Positions 46,862 to 55,881 are shown, numbered from the stretch's first letter. The stretch: 64,000 nucleotides of DNA from Bdellovibrio sp. BCCA (GCF_037996825.1 NZ_JBBNAC010000001.1:1054001-1118000); one strand, 5' to 3'. Translations and numbers: made by a program. The notes: generated by a model not told the origin, from the sequence alone.

Positions 46862-47410
46862 GTGCGTATTTTAGCTATTTCCGGAAGTCTTCGTGCTCAG
46901 TCAACAAACACCTTTCTTTTGAAAGCCACGACTGAGTTGGTTCCGCTAGACGTAGAAATCGTTTTCTATGAAGGCCTCGCCTCACTTCCGCATTTCAATC
47001 CTGATTTAGATTCAGAAACTCCTCCTGATACAGTTCAAAATTTCAGAAATGAACTAAAAAAATCCCACGCACTTTTAGTGTGCAGCCCCGAATATGCTCA
47101 CGGAATTCCTGGAACTTTAAAAAATGCTCTCGATTGGATTGTCAGCAGCGGGGATCTTGACGGTGTGCCCGTGGGCTTGATCAACGCTTCACCGTCTCCG
47201 ACGGGACCGACTTATGCGCAAGAAGCTTTGAAAGAAGTTTTAAATGTGCTTTCTGGAAAGCATGTCATTGAAGACGCCATCGTCAGCGTTTCTGCGGTAA
47301 GAACAAAGTTGGATGAAAAAGGAAAGATAACGGATGCCTCTTTAAGAGAGGCCCTAAAGTCTGGGGTGAACGCGTTGGTTAAGGCCACCGCTGAAAAAGG
47401 CATCCGTTAG
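46862..47410 (+). CDS. NAD(P)H-dependent FMN reductase-like flavoprotein
   Basis: 182 residues from a GTG start after AAGGGG. The flavodoxin-like fold is marked by ISGSLRAQSTNTFLLKAT (phosphate loop), LLVCSPEYAHGIPGTLKNAL and DWIVSSGDLDGVPVGLINAS, the signature of the FMN_red family (ChrR/YieF/azoreductase-like). It reduces quinones, azo compounds or FMN using NAD(P)H. The neighbouring minus-strand nitroreductase makes a small redox-defence island. Confidence 0.85.
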   Translation: MRILAISGSLRAQSTNTFLLKATTELVPLDVEIVFYEGLASLPHFNPDLDSETPPDTVQNFRNELKKSHALLVCSPEYAHGIPGTLKNALDWIVSSGDLDGVPVGLINASPSPTGPTYAQEALKEVLNVLSGKHVIEDAIVSVSAVRTKLDEKGKITDASLREALKSGVNALVKATAEKGIR

Positions 47411-47424
47411 GTAAAAGGCGGGAT

Positions 47425-48066
47425 CTACTTCACGTACTGAATAATTGCGTCTTCAGCGAAGCGGACTTTTTTGAGATTTTGGAAAGAATCTTCAGGATGT
47501 CGATATCCCAAAGCGACTGTAGCAACGGTTTTGTAACCCGAACCCTCAAGATCCAGAATTTTGTCGTACGCCGAAGGATCTAAACCTTCCATCGGAGTCG
47601 CATCGATTTTCAACAATGCAGCGGTTTGCAACAGGAACCCCATAGCAATATAAGCTTGGCGTTGCGACCACACGCGGATTTTCTCCTCAGGAGCTTTCGC
47701 CAGATTTTCAATCATCATGTTCTTATAGCCGTCCAAAGACTCGGCCGGAACATTACGAACTTCGACGATGCGATCGACATACTTTTGAATGAATGGTGGA
47801 TCAATCTCAGGTTTGTACAAGAAAACTACATAGTGGCTTGCGTCCGTCACTTGGGTTTGATTCCAAGATGCGGCTTTTAATTTTTCGCGGATCTCAGGAT
47901 TTTCAATCACGAGAAACTTCCAAGGTTGCACGCCGTACGAGGAGGGGGAAAGCTGCAACGATTGTTTTAGAAGGTTCCAGTCATTGTCTGAGATCTTTTT
48001 TGTCGCGTCATAGCGTTTTGTGGCGTATCGCCATTCTAGGGCTTCTTTAATGTTCGCATGATTCAT
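47425..48066 (-). CDS. NfsB-type nitroreductase family protein
   Basis: 213 residues from the ATG at 48066, eight bases after GGAG; the frame extends upstream without a site. EWRYATKRYDATKKIS, LQLSPSSYGVQPWKFLVIEN and AYIAMGFLLQTAALLKIDAT, then ATVALGYRHPEDSF are classic FMN-binding nitroreductase motifs. Uses NAD(P)H to reduce nitroaromatics or quinones. Divergent from an Rrf2 regulator gene, which probably controls it. Confidence 0.88.
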   Translation of the reverse strand: MNHANIKEALEWRYATKRYDATKKISDNDWNLLKQSLQLSPSSYGVQPWKFLVIENPEIREKLKAASWNQTQVTDASHYVVFLYKPEIDPPFIQKYVDRIVEVRNVPAESLDGYKNMMIENLAKAPEEKIRVWSQRQAYIAMGFLLQTAALLKIDATPMEGLDPSAYDKILDLEGSGYKTVATVALGYRHPEDSFQNLKKVRFAEDAIIQYVK

Positions 48067-48175
48067 ATTCATCACTCCAGTGCATTTGAGTCTTAATGTA
48101 ACAGACACAAGCACAATATAGGCGGCTTTAAATCTAAATGCAACAGTAAAACGCACATTTAAAGTGAGGCCTCCT

Positions 48176-48204
48176 TATAATCGCTAATAAAGAGACCTTA
48201 GGTC
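48176..48204 (+). promoter_or_regulatory. promoter and dyad before the Rrf2-type gene
   Basis: A perfect TATAAT (48176-48181) would start RNA near 48188. GACCT-T-AGGTC, a perfect 11-base dyad at 48194-48204, lies right at the start site in the divergent region and is a candidate Rrf2 operator. Confidence 0.4.
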
Positions 48205-48246
48205 CTTAAGATTGTTTATTTTTGAGGCTTAGGGTATGCTCAAAGC

Positions 48247-48657
48247 ATGGTTGATCAAAGATTCTCTGTCTCAGTTCATATCATGACGGCGCTGGCTTTT
48301 CACAAGGGCGAGCTGATGACGTCAGAACAGCTTGCGGATAGCATTCGCACGAATCCAACAGTGATTCGCCGTTTGGTTGCAAAGTTGGTTGAGGCGGGAC
48401 TTCTTGAGTCCTTCAAAGGAAAAGCCGGTGGAGTGCGCCTTTCAAAAGCCGCTAAAGAAATTTCTCTTAAAGATATTTACACCGCGGTCTGTGATAAGAA
48501 GTTGATTGCGACTCCGGATAAAGAACCTGCGAAGCAGTGTTTAGTGAGTTGCAATATGGGAAAACTTCTTGATGAAGTCGTCAATGGTATTGAAATCAAC
48601 TCTATGAATTATCTTTCTAACATTCGTCTTTCCGAACTCACTTCCAAGATTAAATAA
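48247..48657 (+). CDS. Rrf2-family transcription regulator
   Basis: 136 residues. The winged helix-turn-helix is typical of Rrf2: FSVSVHIMTALAFHKGELMT, SIRTNPTVIRRLVAKLVEAG and LLESFKGKAGGVRLSKAAKE. Three Cys remain (YTAVCDKK, KQCLVSCNMG), but not in the three-Cys spacing of IscR/NsrR, so cluster binding is doubtful; this is closer to YwnA-type redox or reactive-electrophile sensors. Divergent from the nitroreductase, its likely target. Confidence 0.85.
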   Translation: MVDQRFSVSVHIMTALAFHKGELMTSEQLADSIRTNPTVIRRLVAKLVEAGLLESFKGKAGGVRLSKAAKEISLKDIYTAVCDKKLIATPDKEPAKQCLVSCNMGKLLDEVVNGIEINSMNYLSNIRLSELTSKIK

Positions 48658-48677
48658 AGACTGTCAGCGAGGCCCGT

Positions 48678-49229
48678 GTGATTCCTCAATTTCTTCCTGA
48701 ACTGATTACTTCCGAAAGAATCACGTTAAGGAAGCACAGTCTTGATTTAGCCGAAATCATGTTTCGTTATGTTGATGAGGATCGCGAGCGTCTTGGTAAA
48801 TTTTTGCCATGGGTTGCTTGGACTAAAGGCATTCATGATGAACGCGACTATATTGAGATGACCCATCGTCAATGGAAAGACTATAAAATGTTCGACTATG
48901 GAGTTTTCCTTAACGATGGAAATACTTACGTTGGCAATGTCGGCGTTCACACAATTGCCTGGGATCACAACCGTTGTGAAATTGGTTACTGGATCTTAGG
49001 AAAATTCGAAGGCAAAGGTCTTATTAGCGAAGCGGTTCAAGCTTTGGAGAAAACACTTTTTAATGTCGGCTTTTATCGCATCGAAATTCGCTGCTCAGGA
49101 ATGAACGCAAAGTCAGGAGCCGTAGCGGAAAGATGCGGCTACACTTTGGAGGGCCGTCTTCGTAAACACAGTATTGAAAACGGTCAGCGCCGCGATACTT
49201 TAATCTACGCGAAACTCCGCAATGGATAA
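48678..49229 (+). CDS. GNAT acetyltransferase, RimJ/RimL type
   Basis: 183 residues from a GTG start. LITSERITLRKHSLDLAEIM, YVGNVGVHTIAWDHNRCEIG, YWILGKFEGKGLISEAVQAL and FYRIEIRCSGMNAKSGAVAE are the acetyl-CoA and acceptor motifs of RimJ/RimL-like N-acetyltransferases, which modify ribosomal proteins or small molecules. It starts 20 bases after the Rrf2 gene and overlaps the next small gene by eight bases, so it is likely co-transcribed. Confidence 0.85.
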   Translation: MIPQFLPELITSERITLRKHSLDLAEIMFRYVDEDRERLGKFLPWVAWTKGIHDERDYIEMTHRQWKDYKMFDYGVFLNDGNTYVGNVGVHTIAWDHNRCEIGYWILGKFEGKGLISEAVQALEKTLFNVGFYRIEIRCSGMNAKSGAVAERCGYTLEGRLRKHSIENGQRRDTLIYAKLRNG

Positions 49230-49416
49230 ACGCATTTCAGAACTTCACGAAAAAGCCTGTGAAAGAGGAGAGGATACGTACATTGATCCCGACACAGGCT
49301 ATATGGTGTTCACGGAATTATTTCATAAGCGCCGAGGTCATTGTTGTCAGTCGGGCTGCCGTCATTGTCCTTACGGCATCAATAAAAAATCCAACGACGA
49401 AGATTCTCAAAACTAA
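49222..49416 (+). CDS. DUF5522 small Cys-rich protein
   Basis: 64 residues. DPDTGYMVFTELFHKRRGHC followed by CQSGCRHCPYG is the DUF5522 pattern, with four Cys likely binding a metal. Function unknown; often found near oxidoreductase genes. Overlaps the acetyltransferase gene end. Confidence 0.8.
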   Translation: MDKRISELHEKACERGEDTYIDPDTGYMVFTELFHKRRGHCCQSGCRHCPYGINKKSNDEDSQN

Positions 49417-49503
49417 AAAGTGTTTCAACTAGAAACGTTGCTTGGGATTGCTTCTTGCATTCATAAATCTCATACACCCGAAATCAAAACAGGGAGATCT
49501 TGA

Positions 49504-50418
49504 GTGAAAAACAAGTTAGCACTTGCAGACTGCAAAGACGTTCTTTTAAAACTGTCTCTAATTGCAACTATGTTTCTGTCGCCAGAAATCTCTCTAGCTC
49601 GCAAGGCGAACGCAGTCGGCGGCTTTTACACTGTCTATCGCTATGATGTGGCAGCAAAGGGCTCGTGCGTTCCGGATCACGATTCAACTCCGAAAGAAAT
49701 TCTTCGCCGCAACGGAATTAAATATTCCGGCAATCCTTCAGAGCAGGAAGTGGCCGCTCTCGCAAAAGGCATTGCTCAAGTAGAAAATCTTTTAGGTGAT
49801 CCATTGCCGATTCCGTGGCGCCAAAATTATAATTTTATTACGGCGACTGGAAAATGGAATCAAGGCGCGACATCTATCAATGTCCGTCGTCCTAAAGGCT
49901 CACCCAAGGGCACCAATGTCGGACGTATGATGCACGAGTTGGGACATAAAGTTGGAAACTCAGGCGTGTATCAAAAATATCAAAGCTTCACGGGGCGCAC
50001 GCGCTGCCGCATCACCGGTTATGCTGCTTCAAAATTCAACGAAGAGTTCGCGGAAGTTTTTGAGGCTTACGTCGTCTATCCGGATCTTTTAGAACAAAAA
50101 TGTCCTAAAGCTTTTGAGTTCATGTCTAAAAAATTATTTCCAAATACGAACCATAAAATCTCAAGTTGCGACAGAAATTCGGATGATCAGAACCCCGAAA
50201 CGCCTTCGGTTGTTCCGCTCCCAATCCCTCGTCCATCGGATTTAGGAAGTGTGGCTGAAGTAGAGACAGATGAAGATGCCGTTATCACACCTGATAATGG
50301 AGACGATGAAGACGACGATGACGACGTTGTTGAAGCGGCTCCGTCGCCTGAAGAAAAATCTTCGCATGTAGCACAAGTACCAATCCCAACGCCACGCCCG
50401 TCTCGGGGAGCGAAATAG
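49504..50418 (+). CDS. secreted zincin metalloprotease-like protein
   Basis: 304 residues from a GTG start with GGGAG seven bases upstream. N-terminal hydrophobic segment (LLKLSLIATMFLSPEISLA) acts as a signal. The zinc motif HELGH (His144, Glu145, His148) is clear, and NEEFAEVFEAY about 30 residues later may give a third ligand. The catalytic part ends near residue 225; the tail is acidic and Pro-rich (DEDDDDDVVEAAP flanked by VVPLPIPRPS and AQVPIPTPRPS). Function inferred: extracellular peptidase, perhaps acting on prey. The tail may be a low-complexity tether. Confidence 0.75.
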   Translation: MKNKLALADCKDVLLKLSLIATMFLSPEISLARKANAVGGFYTVYRYDVAAKGSCVPDHDSTPKEILRRNGIKYSGNPSEQEVAALAKGIAQVENLLGDPLPIPWRQNYNFITATGKWNQGATSINVRRPKGSPKGTNVGRMMHELGHKVGNSGVYQKYQSFTGRTRCRITGYAASKFNEEFAEVFEAYVVYPDLLEQKCPKAFEFMSKKLFPNTNHKISSCDRNSDDQNPETPSVVPLPIPRPSDLGSVAEVETDEDAVITPDNGDDEDDDDDVVEAAPSPEEKSSHVAQVPIPTPRPSRGAK

Positions 50419-50616
50419 AAATTTTTGAGATACTTTGACCATTTCTTAATTTAGTGAAAAAAGTGTTGTCAGATTTCTTTGAAATAGACCGCGCAACAGA
50501 GGTGCCTGTCCAGGACTTTGGCACTTTTCTTTAAAGAAAAACACAAGATTCTGTTTTTGAGGCACCATGCTTCCCGCAAGCCCTGCTATCCTTGTTGCAG
50601 GTGGGGTGCGACTGTT

Positions 50617-52296
50617 ATGTCTTTTAATTATAACAAGAATAAGGAACATCATTCGCAAGATAGTTTTTGGACGTCCTATTCGGATTTGTTTTTAGGCTTG
50701 AGTACGATTTTTCTTTTATTGTATGTGACAGCCAGTCTTCGAACAGGAACAGAAGGATTGCGAAATCAAATTGAGAACCAAAAGCTTTCCATGAAAGTGG
50801 AAGAGTTGGAGCATCAATTGAAAATGTATGAATCAGTCAAGAATGACTATATCGAAAACCAAGCCACGAAGGACGAGGCCCAAGAGTATCAGGAGCTTAT
50901 GGATAAGCTCACTCTCTTGCAAGAAGATGCGAAGAGCGAAAAAGACCGTTTAGTGCAAGAAGCACTTGAAAACGAAAAAAAAGTCAAAGCTCTTAATAAA
51001 TACCAACAAATGGTTCGCAACGTTTTAAATTCTAATAAAATGGCGAAGGCGAAAATCATCAACCGTGATGATTTGATCAAAGAACAAGATGTCGAGATCG
51101 AAGGCCAGGAACAAACTATCACTGAGTTGAACCAGGATATTCAATCGAAAAAACAACTCATCGCTCAGGGCGAAAACAAAATCAAGGAAACGCAGGCAGC
51201 ATTGCAAAAGCGTGTGAACGAACTTCGTTACGCTTATAAAATGAATAAACTTTCAAAAAACCTGTTTGAGCAGAAGATGGCTCAAGCTCGTGCTGAGAAC
51301 CATCAAAAGGTTCAGCAGCTTGCAAATGTGAATGCGCAATATCAAGCACAATTACAGCAAGCCAGTGCGCAGTTGGGACAAGTTCAGGGAGAGCTTTCAA
51401 AAACTCAAGGCATGCTGACAGAAAAAGAGCAGGAAGCAAAATATCTCGCGGGAACTCTTTCAAAAACGAAAGCCGAGTCGCAAGCTAAGATGGCTGCGAT
51501 GTCACAGGGATTCGCCGCAGAGAAAGCAGGGATGCAGGCAGGCTTTGCTGCGGAAAAAGCGGGTTTGCAACAAGGTTTAGCCGCCGAAAAAGCAGCGGCG
51601 GCCCAGAAGCTGGCAGCAGCTCATGCGGGCCTGATGGCGGAGCGCCAAGCGGGCGCACAAAAAGTGGCAGCCTTACAAGGGCAGTTGAGCGATACACAAG
51701 GACAGCTTGCCAAAGCGAAAGCTGAAATCGAAGCGCGAAAAATGGTGGCCGGAGAAATCCAACGCGGTTTTGCTAAGGCCGGTGTCAAAGCTGATATCGA
51801 TTTACAAACAGGTGACGTGGTTTTGGATTTCGGCCAGGCTTACTTTGACAGCGACTCCGATCGTTTAAAAAAGGAAATGAAAGGCGTGCTTGAAAAAGCG
51901 ATGCCGATTTATTCCAAATCGCTGTTTGGAAACCCTAGAGTGTCTGACAAAATTTCTGCGGTGGAGATCATTGGTTTTGCTTCTCCAACATACCAAGGTC
52001 GTTTTATCGATCCACAAAGTTCTAAGGCCGAAGATAAAGTGGCCCTCAAGTACAATATGGATCTGAGCTACCGTCGCGCGAACTCTATTTTCACTTATAT
52101 GCTGGATCAACAAAACGTTCAGTTTGATCACCAAAAAGAGCTTCTTTCTTTGATGAAAGTCTCAGGCCGAAGTTTCTTGGAAGTGATGAAAGTACAGAAC
52201 CGCAATATCGCTTCTGCGGCGGAGTTCTGTAAGCAAAATGATTGTAAGAAAGCTCAAAGAGTTATCATTCGTTTCAGCATGGATACTAAAAAGTAA
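50617..52296 (+). CDS. MotB/OmpA-like protein with long coiled coil
   Basis: 559 residues from the ATG at 50617. Near the N-terminus SYSDLFLGLSTIFLLLYVTA is a MotB-type membrane helix whose Asp23 matches the proton-binding Asp of MotB (YADFMTAM in E. coli). A very long coiled coil follows (about 50-385: repeated EKAG, QLAKAKAE, Ala/Gln/Lys heptads). Near the C-terminus an OmpA-like peptidoglycan-binding domain is present: VVLDFGQAYFDSDSDRLKKE, VEIIGFASPTYQG and MDLSYRRANSIFTYML. MotB normally has a short linker; here about 340 residues of coiled coil separate channel and anchor. First gene of a three-gene operon. Confidence 0.8.
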   Translation: MSFNYNKNKEHHSQDSFWTSYSDLFLGLSTIFLLLYVTASLRTGTEGLRNQIENQKLSMKVEELEHQLKMYESVKNDYIENQATKDEAQEYQELMDKLTLLQEDAKSEKDRLVQEALENEKKVKALNKYQQMVRNVLNSNKMAKAKIINRDDLIKEQDVEIEGQEQTITELNQDIQSKKQLIAQGENKIKETQAALQKRVNELRYAYKMNKLSKNLFEQKMAQARAENHQKVQQLANVNAQYQAQLQQASAQLGQVQGELSKTQGMLTEKEQEAKYLAGTLSKTKAESQAKMAAMSQGFAAEKAGMQAGFAAEKAGLQQGLAAEKAAAAQKLAAAHAGLMAERQAGAQKVAALQGQLSDTQGQLAKAKAEIEARKMVAGEIQRGFAKAGVKADIDLQTGDVVLDFGQAYFDSDSDRLKKEMKGVLEKAMPIYSKSLFGNPRVSDKISAVEIIGFASPTYQGRFIDPQSSKAEDKVALKYNMDLSYRRANSIFTYMLDQQNVQFDHQKELLSLMKVSGRSFLEVMKVQNRNIASAAEFCKQNDCKKAQRVIIRFSMDTKK

Positions 52297-52308
52297 TAGG
52301 GGTGGGTT

Positions 52309-53211
52309 GTGACTACAAAGGCATTGGCAGAATATTTTATAATAATGCTCCCATACTGCATGGCGGGCGTGTTTTTAGTGGGGCTGTTCTTCAGAAGCAT
52401 TATTTATTACACCGTTCGTCGCCACGAATGGTTTGCACGGGAATTTGAAAAACGTGTAAATCAGTATATGGAGGGCGAGGTTCCCGGAAAATCGGAGAAC
52501 GTGTCTTTCTATGTCTTATCAAAAAAAATCCTGGAAAGAACTTATTACGAGGTTTTTGAAATCCGCGACCGTATGAAACGCAGAAAGCCGGATTCAATAA
52601 TGTCCACTAGTGACCGCGTCTTCTTGGTGCGCCAGGGGTGTGCGTGGTTGGTGAAAGACATTTTAAAACAGTTGAAATTTTTAAAATGGAACGAAGGAAA
52701 TCCAAAACTTCTCAACATCACAAAAGCAACTTTGCAACATAATCCTTGTTTCAACCGTGTGTTTGGCGTTTTGCCGATGGTGGGAATCAATGATTTGATT
52801 TCAATCTTGCCAGGTCTTTTCGTCGTGGCTGGTATCTTGGGAACTTTCATCGGGATCGCCGGTGGTTTGCAGGAACTAGGAACAATGAATCTGCAAGATC
52901 TTGAGAATACCAAAAACATCATGGACCGTTTCCTTCATGAAATCTCTTTTGCGATGAAGACATCTATCGTCGGTATTATCTTCTCGTTGCTTTCGCACGT
53001 GACGAATACGATCTTATCTCCTGAAAGATCTTATGTGTCGATGGTCGATCGTTTTGAAAGTGCATTAGACCTTCTTTGGTATCGCAGCGATAACAATAAT
53101 TTCCCTGCCCATGAAAGACCTTTTGATGAACATCGTGATGCCGTAGAAGCGTTGGCAGAGGATGCTCTGAATAAAGAAATTGGGAAGGCGCCCGTGGCCC
53201 GAGGAGCTTAG
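52309..53211 (+). CDS. MotA/TolQ-like membrane channel protein
   Basis: 300 residues from a GTG start (GGGGTGG site). One membrane helix at the N-terminus (FIIMLPYCMAGVFLVGLFFR), a cytoplasmic helical region (RHEWFAREFEKRVNQYMEG to KWNEGNPKLLN), then a pair of helices containing LPGLFVVAGILGTFIGIAGG and FAMKTSIVGIIFSLLSHVTN, which follow the TolQ/MotA TM3-TM4 pattern. With the MotB-like protein it should form an ion-conducting stator-like unit. It lacks the long cytoplasmic tail of ZorA proteins. Two bases separate it from the FHA gene. Confidence 0.8.
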   Translation: MTTKALAEYFIIMLPYCMAGVFLVGLFFRSIIYYTVRRHEWFAREFEKRVNQYMEGEVPGKSENVSFYVLSKKILERTYYEVFEIRDRMKRRKPDSIMSTSDRVFLVRQGCAWLVKDILKQLKFLKWNEGNPKLLNITKATLQHNPCFNRVFGVLPMVGINDLISILPGLFVVAGILGTFIGIAGGLQELGTMNLQDLENTKNIMDRFLHEISFAMKTSIVGIIFSLLSHVTNTILSPERSYVSMVDRFESALDLLWYRSDNNNFPAHERPFDEHRDAVEALAEDALNKEIGKAPVARGA

Positions 53212-53213
53212 TT

Positions 53214-55403
53214 TTGAATACGTTCACAGTCACTATCCACAGGAAGGATCAGGTGCTCAGCCGTGAGGTGAATAAAGATTCATTCACCGTCGGCCGATCT
53301 ATCGACTGTGACATTTCGTTAAATGACAACCATGTCAGCCGCGTTCACCTTGTTGTAAGCCGCCGTTGGAACCAAATTTGGATTGAAGATAAAAATTCTT
53401 CCAACGGCACCTTTGTTAACGGCACCAAAATCGTACAGGGAACTCCGGTCAACGTTGTTTCCACTGATAAAATTCAATTGGGCCGCTCCGAATACATTAT
53501 TGTGATTGATCTTAAAACAGAAGAAGTCGCAGAGCCCGTTCCGGAACCGGAAGCGGCATCTGCTGAGGAGCCCGTTTTAGAAGACACGGTGGCAATGCCT
53601 CCGCCAAGCAATGCGCCTTTTCAGGCCGAAAAAGCTTTGCATGACGCAAAAAGAAAAGCCGCGCAAATTATTTTAGAGGGGGAGACCCAAGCCGAAAAAC
53701 GCGTGCAGGCGATTTATCAAAAAGCCCGCGAAGCTCAGGCGCAAGCTGAATATTTTTATCAAACTCGCATGACGGAAGCTCATAAAGAGGCCGATGCGAT
53801 TTTAGCGGATTACCAACAACAAGGCCGCAATCTTTTGCAAGATGCGCGCAACATGGCCCAAGAACTGCGTGAAGAAGTCGACATGTATGTTCAAGGCCTG
53901 AAAGAAAAAGCCAAACGCGACACCGAAGATATTATTTCTGAGGCGACCTTAGCGGCAGAAAAGATGAAAACGGAAGCTTTGGAACAGGGTCGTCAAGCCG
54001 CACAAAATGAAACCGATGGAATGTTGCGTGGAGCTCGTGAAGAGGCCTCGCGCATCCTGGAATTTGCACAGTTACAAACCCAAGAAACTCAAGAAAAATT
54101 AAAATCCGAAAAAGAAGCTCTTGAAAAAGTGAGCGGTGAACTTGCAACAACTCGCGAGATGTTGGCGACTTCAATCAATTCATTGGAAGAAACAAAGGCC
54201 ATTGAGTTAGAGTTGCAGTTAAAAATTCAGTACGAAGAAACACGAATCAAGACTCTTTTAGAGGATGAGGCCACTCGTTTAAAAGCGCTCTATGAAAAAG
54301 AAGATACCCGTATTAAAGAACGCCTTACTGAAGAAGAAACCCGTGTCAAAGAGCACCGTGGTCAGTTGCAAACTTTAACTCAGCAAAATAAAACCCTTGA
54401 GGACGCAGTTCGTTCTTTACAAGAAAAACAAGCCGCTCTCAGCATGGATGTTCGCGACATTGAGGCCAAAAAAACGCATCTCTTTAAAGAATACGAAGCC
54501 CAGAAGATTTTTCTGAATGAAAAGTTAGAAAAAGAAAAATCCGCCATGGTAAAAACCGAAGAAGAGCGTTTGGAAGAAATGCGTCTGGAAATGTCCAAGC
54601 GTTTACAAAAAATGGAGCGGGATCTTTTAGATGACGTCATTCGTAAAAAAGAAAACCTAATTAAGGAAATCCACGCCGCCGTTGAAAAAGAGATCGTGCT
54701 TTTGATGGAGCCAACTCAATGGCGCAATATTTCCGCGTCCGTCGAGGAACATATTAAGGAAGCTGTCGAGGGCCGGGTTGCCTCATTGTCGCAGTCTTCA
54801 GTGACATCTGCAAAACCTGTCGACTTCATGAAAAAGCGCAAGAGCGAAAAACTGCGTTGGGCTTCCATGGGCCTTGCTATGGGAGCACTGGCATATTTCG
54901 TCAGCCAAGTGGTTGTTGAGAAAGTGTCCGGCGATCAGGCTCCGATGCAAACTCTAGTGCAGAACGAAGCCAAGAAGCGACAAGAAGAACTCGAGAAACG
55001 CCGTTTTAATCCCGCTCAAGCCGAAGAGCTTAAAGACAGCTATACGGATGCGGTCATTTACACGAGAAACTTCCCGGATATCTACACGGATCAACAGTTC
55101 CAGCAGAAACTTTATAAGTCCGCATCCCAATATCTGTTGAAGACCTGGAGAGTGGATGAGGACAAATCGATCCAAGTACTTTCTACTGCGACAGCTCTGG
55201 TGAAAGAGCTGACCGAAAAAAAAGGAAAGATTCATCCTGATTTTATTAAAGAAGGCATTGAAAAAATGCGCGGCCTTGAAACAGAAACGCTCGCCCGAAT
55301 GAAGGATATTTTAGGTTCCGAAGTTCGTGTAGAGTCGTTCCGCCGATTCGAACGTAATTTCTATAGAGAAGAAGTGCAGCGCAGAAGAATGGCGCAGCAC
55401 TAA
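53214..55403 (+). CDS. FHA-coiled-coil transmembrane protein
   Basis: 729 residues from a TTG start after GAGGAGC. N-terminal FHA domain (1-100): FTVGRSIDCDISLNDNHVSR with the phosphothreonine-binding Arg28, Ser42 region and NSSNGTFVNGTKI. Then a long Glu/Lys/Gln coiled coil (about 130-530). One membrane helix near 547-566 (LRWASMGLAMGALAYFVSQV), then about 160 residues outside the membrane rich in helices (QAEELKDSYTDAVIYTRNFP). FHA would read phosphorylated partners in the cytoplasm and pass that through the membrane to the motor. No close known architecture comes to mind. Confidence 0.8.
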   Translation: MNTFTVTIHRKDQVLSREVNKDSFTVGRSIDCDISLNDNHVSRVHLVVSRRWNQIWIEDKNSSNGTFVNGTKIVQGTPVNVVSTDKIQLGRSEYIIVIDLKTEEVAEPVPEPEAASAEEPVLEDTVAMPPPSNAPFQAEKALHDAKRKAAQIILEGETQAEKRVQAIYQKAREAQAQAEYFYQTRMTEAHKEADAILADYQQQGRNLLQDARNMAQELREEVDMYVQGLKEKAKRDTEDIISEATLAAEKMKTEALEQGRQAAQNETDGMLRGAREEASRILEFAQLQTQETQEKLKSEKEALEKVSGELATTREMLATSINSLEETKAIELELQLKIQYEETRIKTLLEDEATRLKALYEKEDTRIKERLTEEETRVKEHRGQLQTLTQQNKTLEDAVRSLQEKQAALSMDVRDIEAKKTHLFKEYEAQKIFLNEKLEKEKSAMVKTEEERLEEMRLEMSKRLQKMERDLLDDVIRKKENLIKEIHAAVEKEIVLLMEPTQWRNISASVEEHIKEAVEGRVASLSQSSVTSAKPVDFMKKRKSEKLRWASMGLAMGALAYFVSQVVVEKVSGDQAPMQTLVQNEAKKRQEELEKRRFNPAQAEELKDSYTDAVIYTRNFPDIYTDQQFQQKLYKSASQYLLKTWRVDEDKSIQVLSTATALVKELTEKKGKIHPDFIKEGIEKMRGLETETLARMKDILGSEVRVESFRRFERNFYREEVQRRRMAQH

Positions 55404-55417
55404 AATTTGTAAAGCAA

Positions 55418-55726
55418 TCACGATTCCAGATTTTTCTTAATATAAGGTACTTCCACAATGGCGCGGCAACCATACTTAGCCATCATAGCAACTGTAATGC
55501 GGCGAATGCCTTCAATGTTTCGTCCTTGTTTCCCTAAGAGCTGCCCGTAATCTTCGGGATGACAATCCACTTTGAAAACGGTGGTCTTTGTCCCCACTTC
55601 ATAAGTCACAGTCACTTTTTCTGAATGATTGAGCATTGTTGTCAGCACGTTCTGTATGATCTCTTTCACTTCATCACGGAATGCTTTTCTTAATCCATCT
55701 ACTTTAAGCACGTGTGTTGAATTCAT
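55418..55726 (-). CDS. KH-domain RNA-binding protein (KhpA-like)
   Basis: 102 residues from the ATG at 55726 (AAAGGA upstream); an in-frame TTG lies 33 bases earlier. The KH module YGQLLGKQGRNIEGIRRITV has the GxxG loop GKQG, and the protein ends RAIVEVPYIKK. A paralogue at 10065-10382 shares the VTV/VSV strands, the GxxG loop and the EVP ending. KhpA partners KhpB/Jag in RNA binding in other bacteria. It converges on the FHA operon. Confidence 0.8.
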   Translation of the reverse strand: MNSTHVLKVDGLRKAFRDEVKEIIQNVLTTMLNHSEKVTVTYEVGTKTTVFKVDCHPEDYGQLLGKQGRNIEGIRRITVAMMAKYGCRAIVEVPYIKKNLES

Positions 55727-55881
55727 TTTTGATTTATCCTTTATCCTAATTGTCAGCAAATTTGAGTTTTACTTTTTTTGTGCCTGTTGATTCGGGAGAA
55801 TCTGGAAAAAACAAAGTCTAGTTTTGTTTTCTTGTTTACTCACTACGCATCCGTGTTTTCTAACAAAATGTCCCCGACTTA

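Noticed and set aside
50617-55403. Zorya defence system
   Set aside because: MotA/MotB-like proteins are present, but ZorC, ZorD or ZorE effectors are not, and the MotA-like protein lacks the ZorA tail. An FHA protein takes that place.
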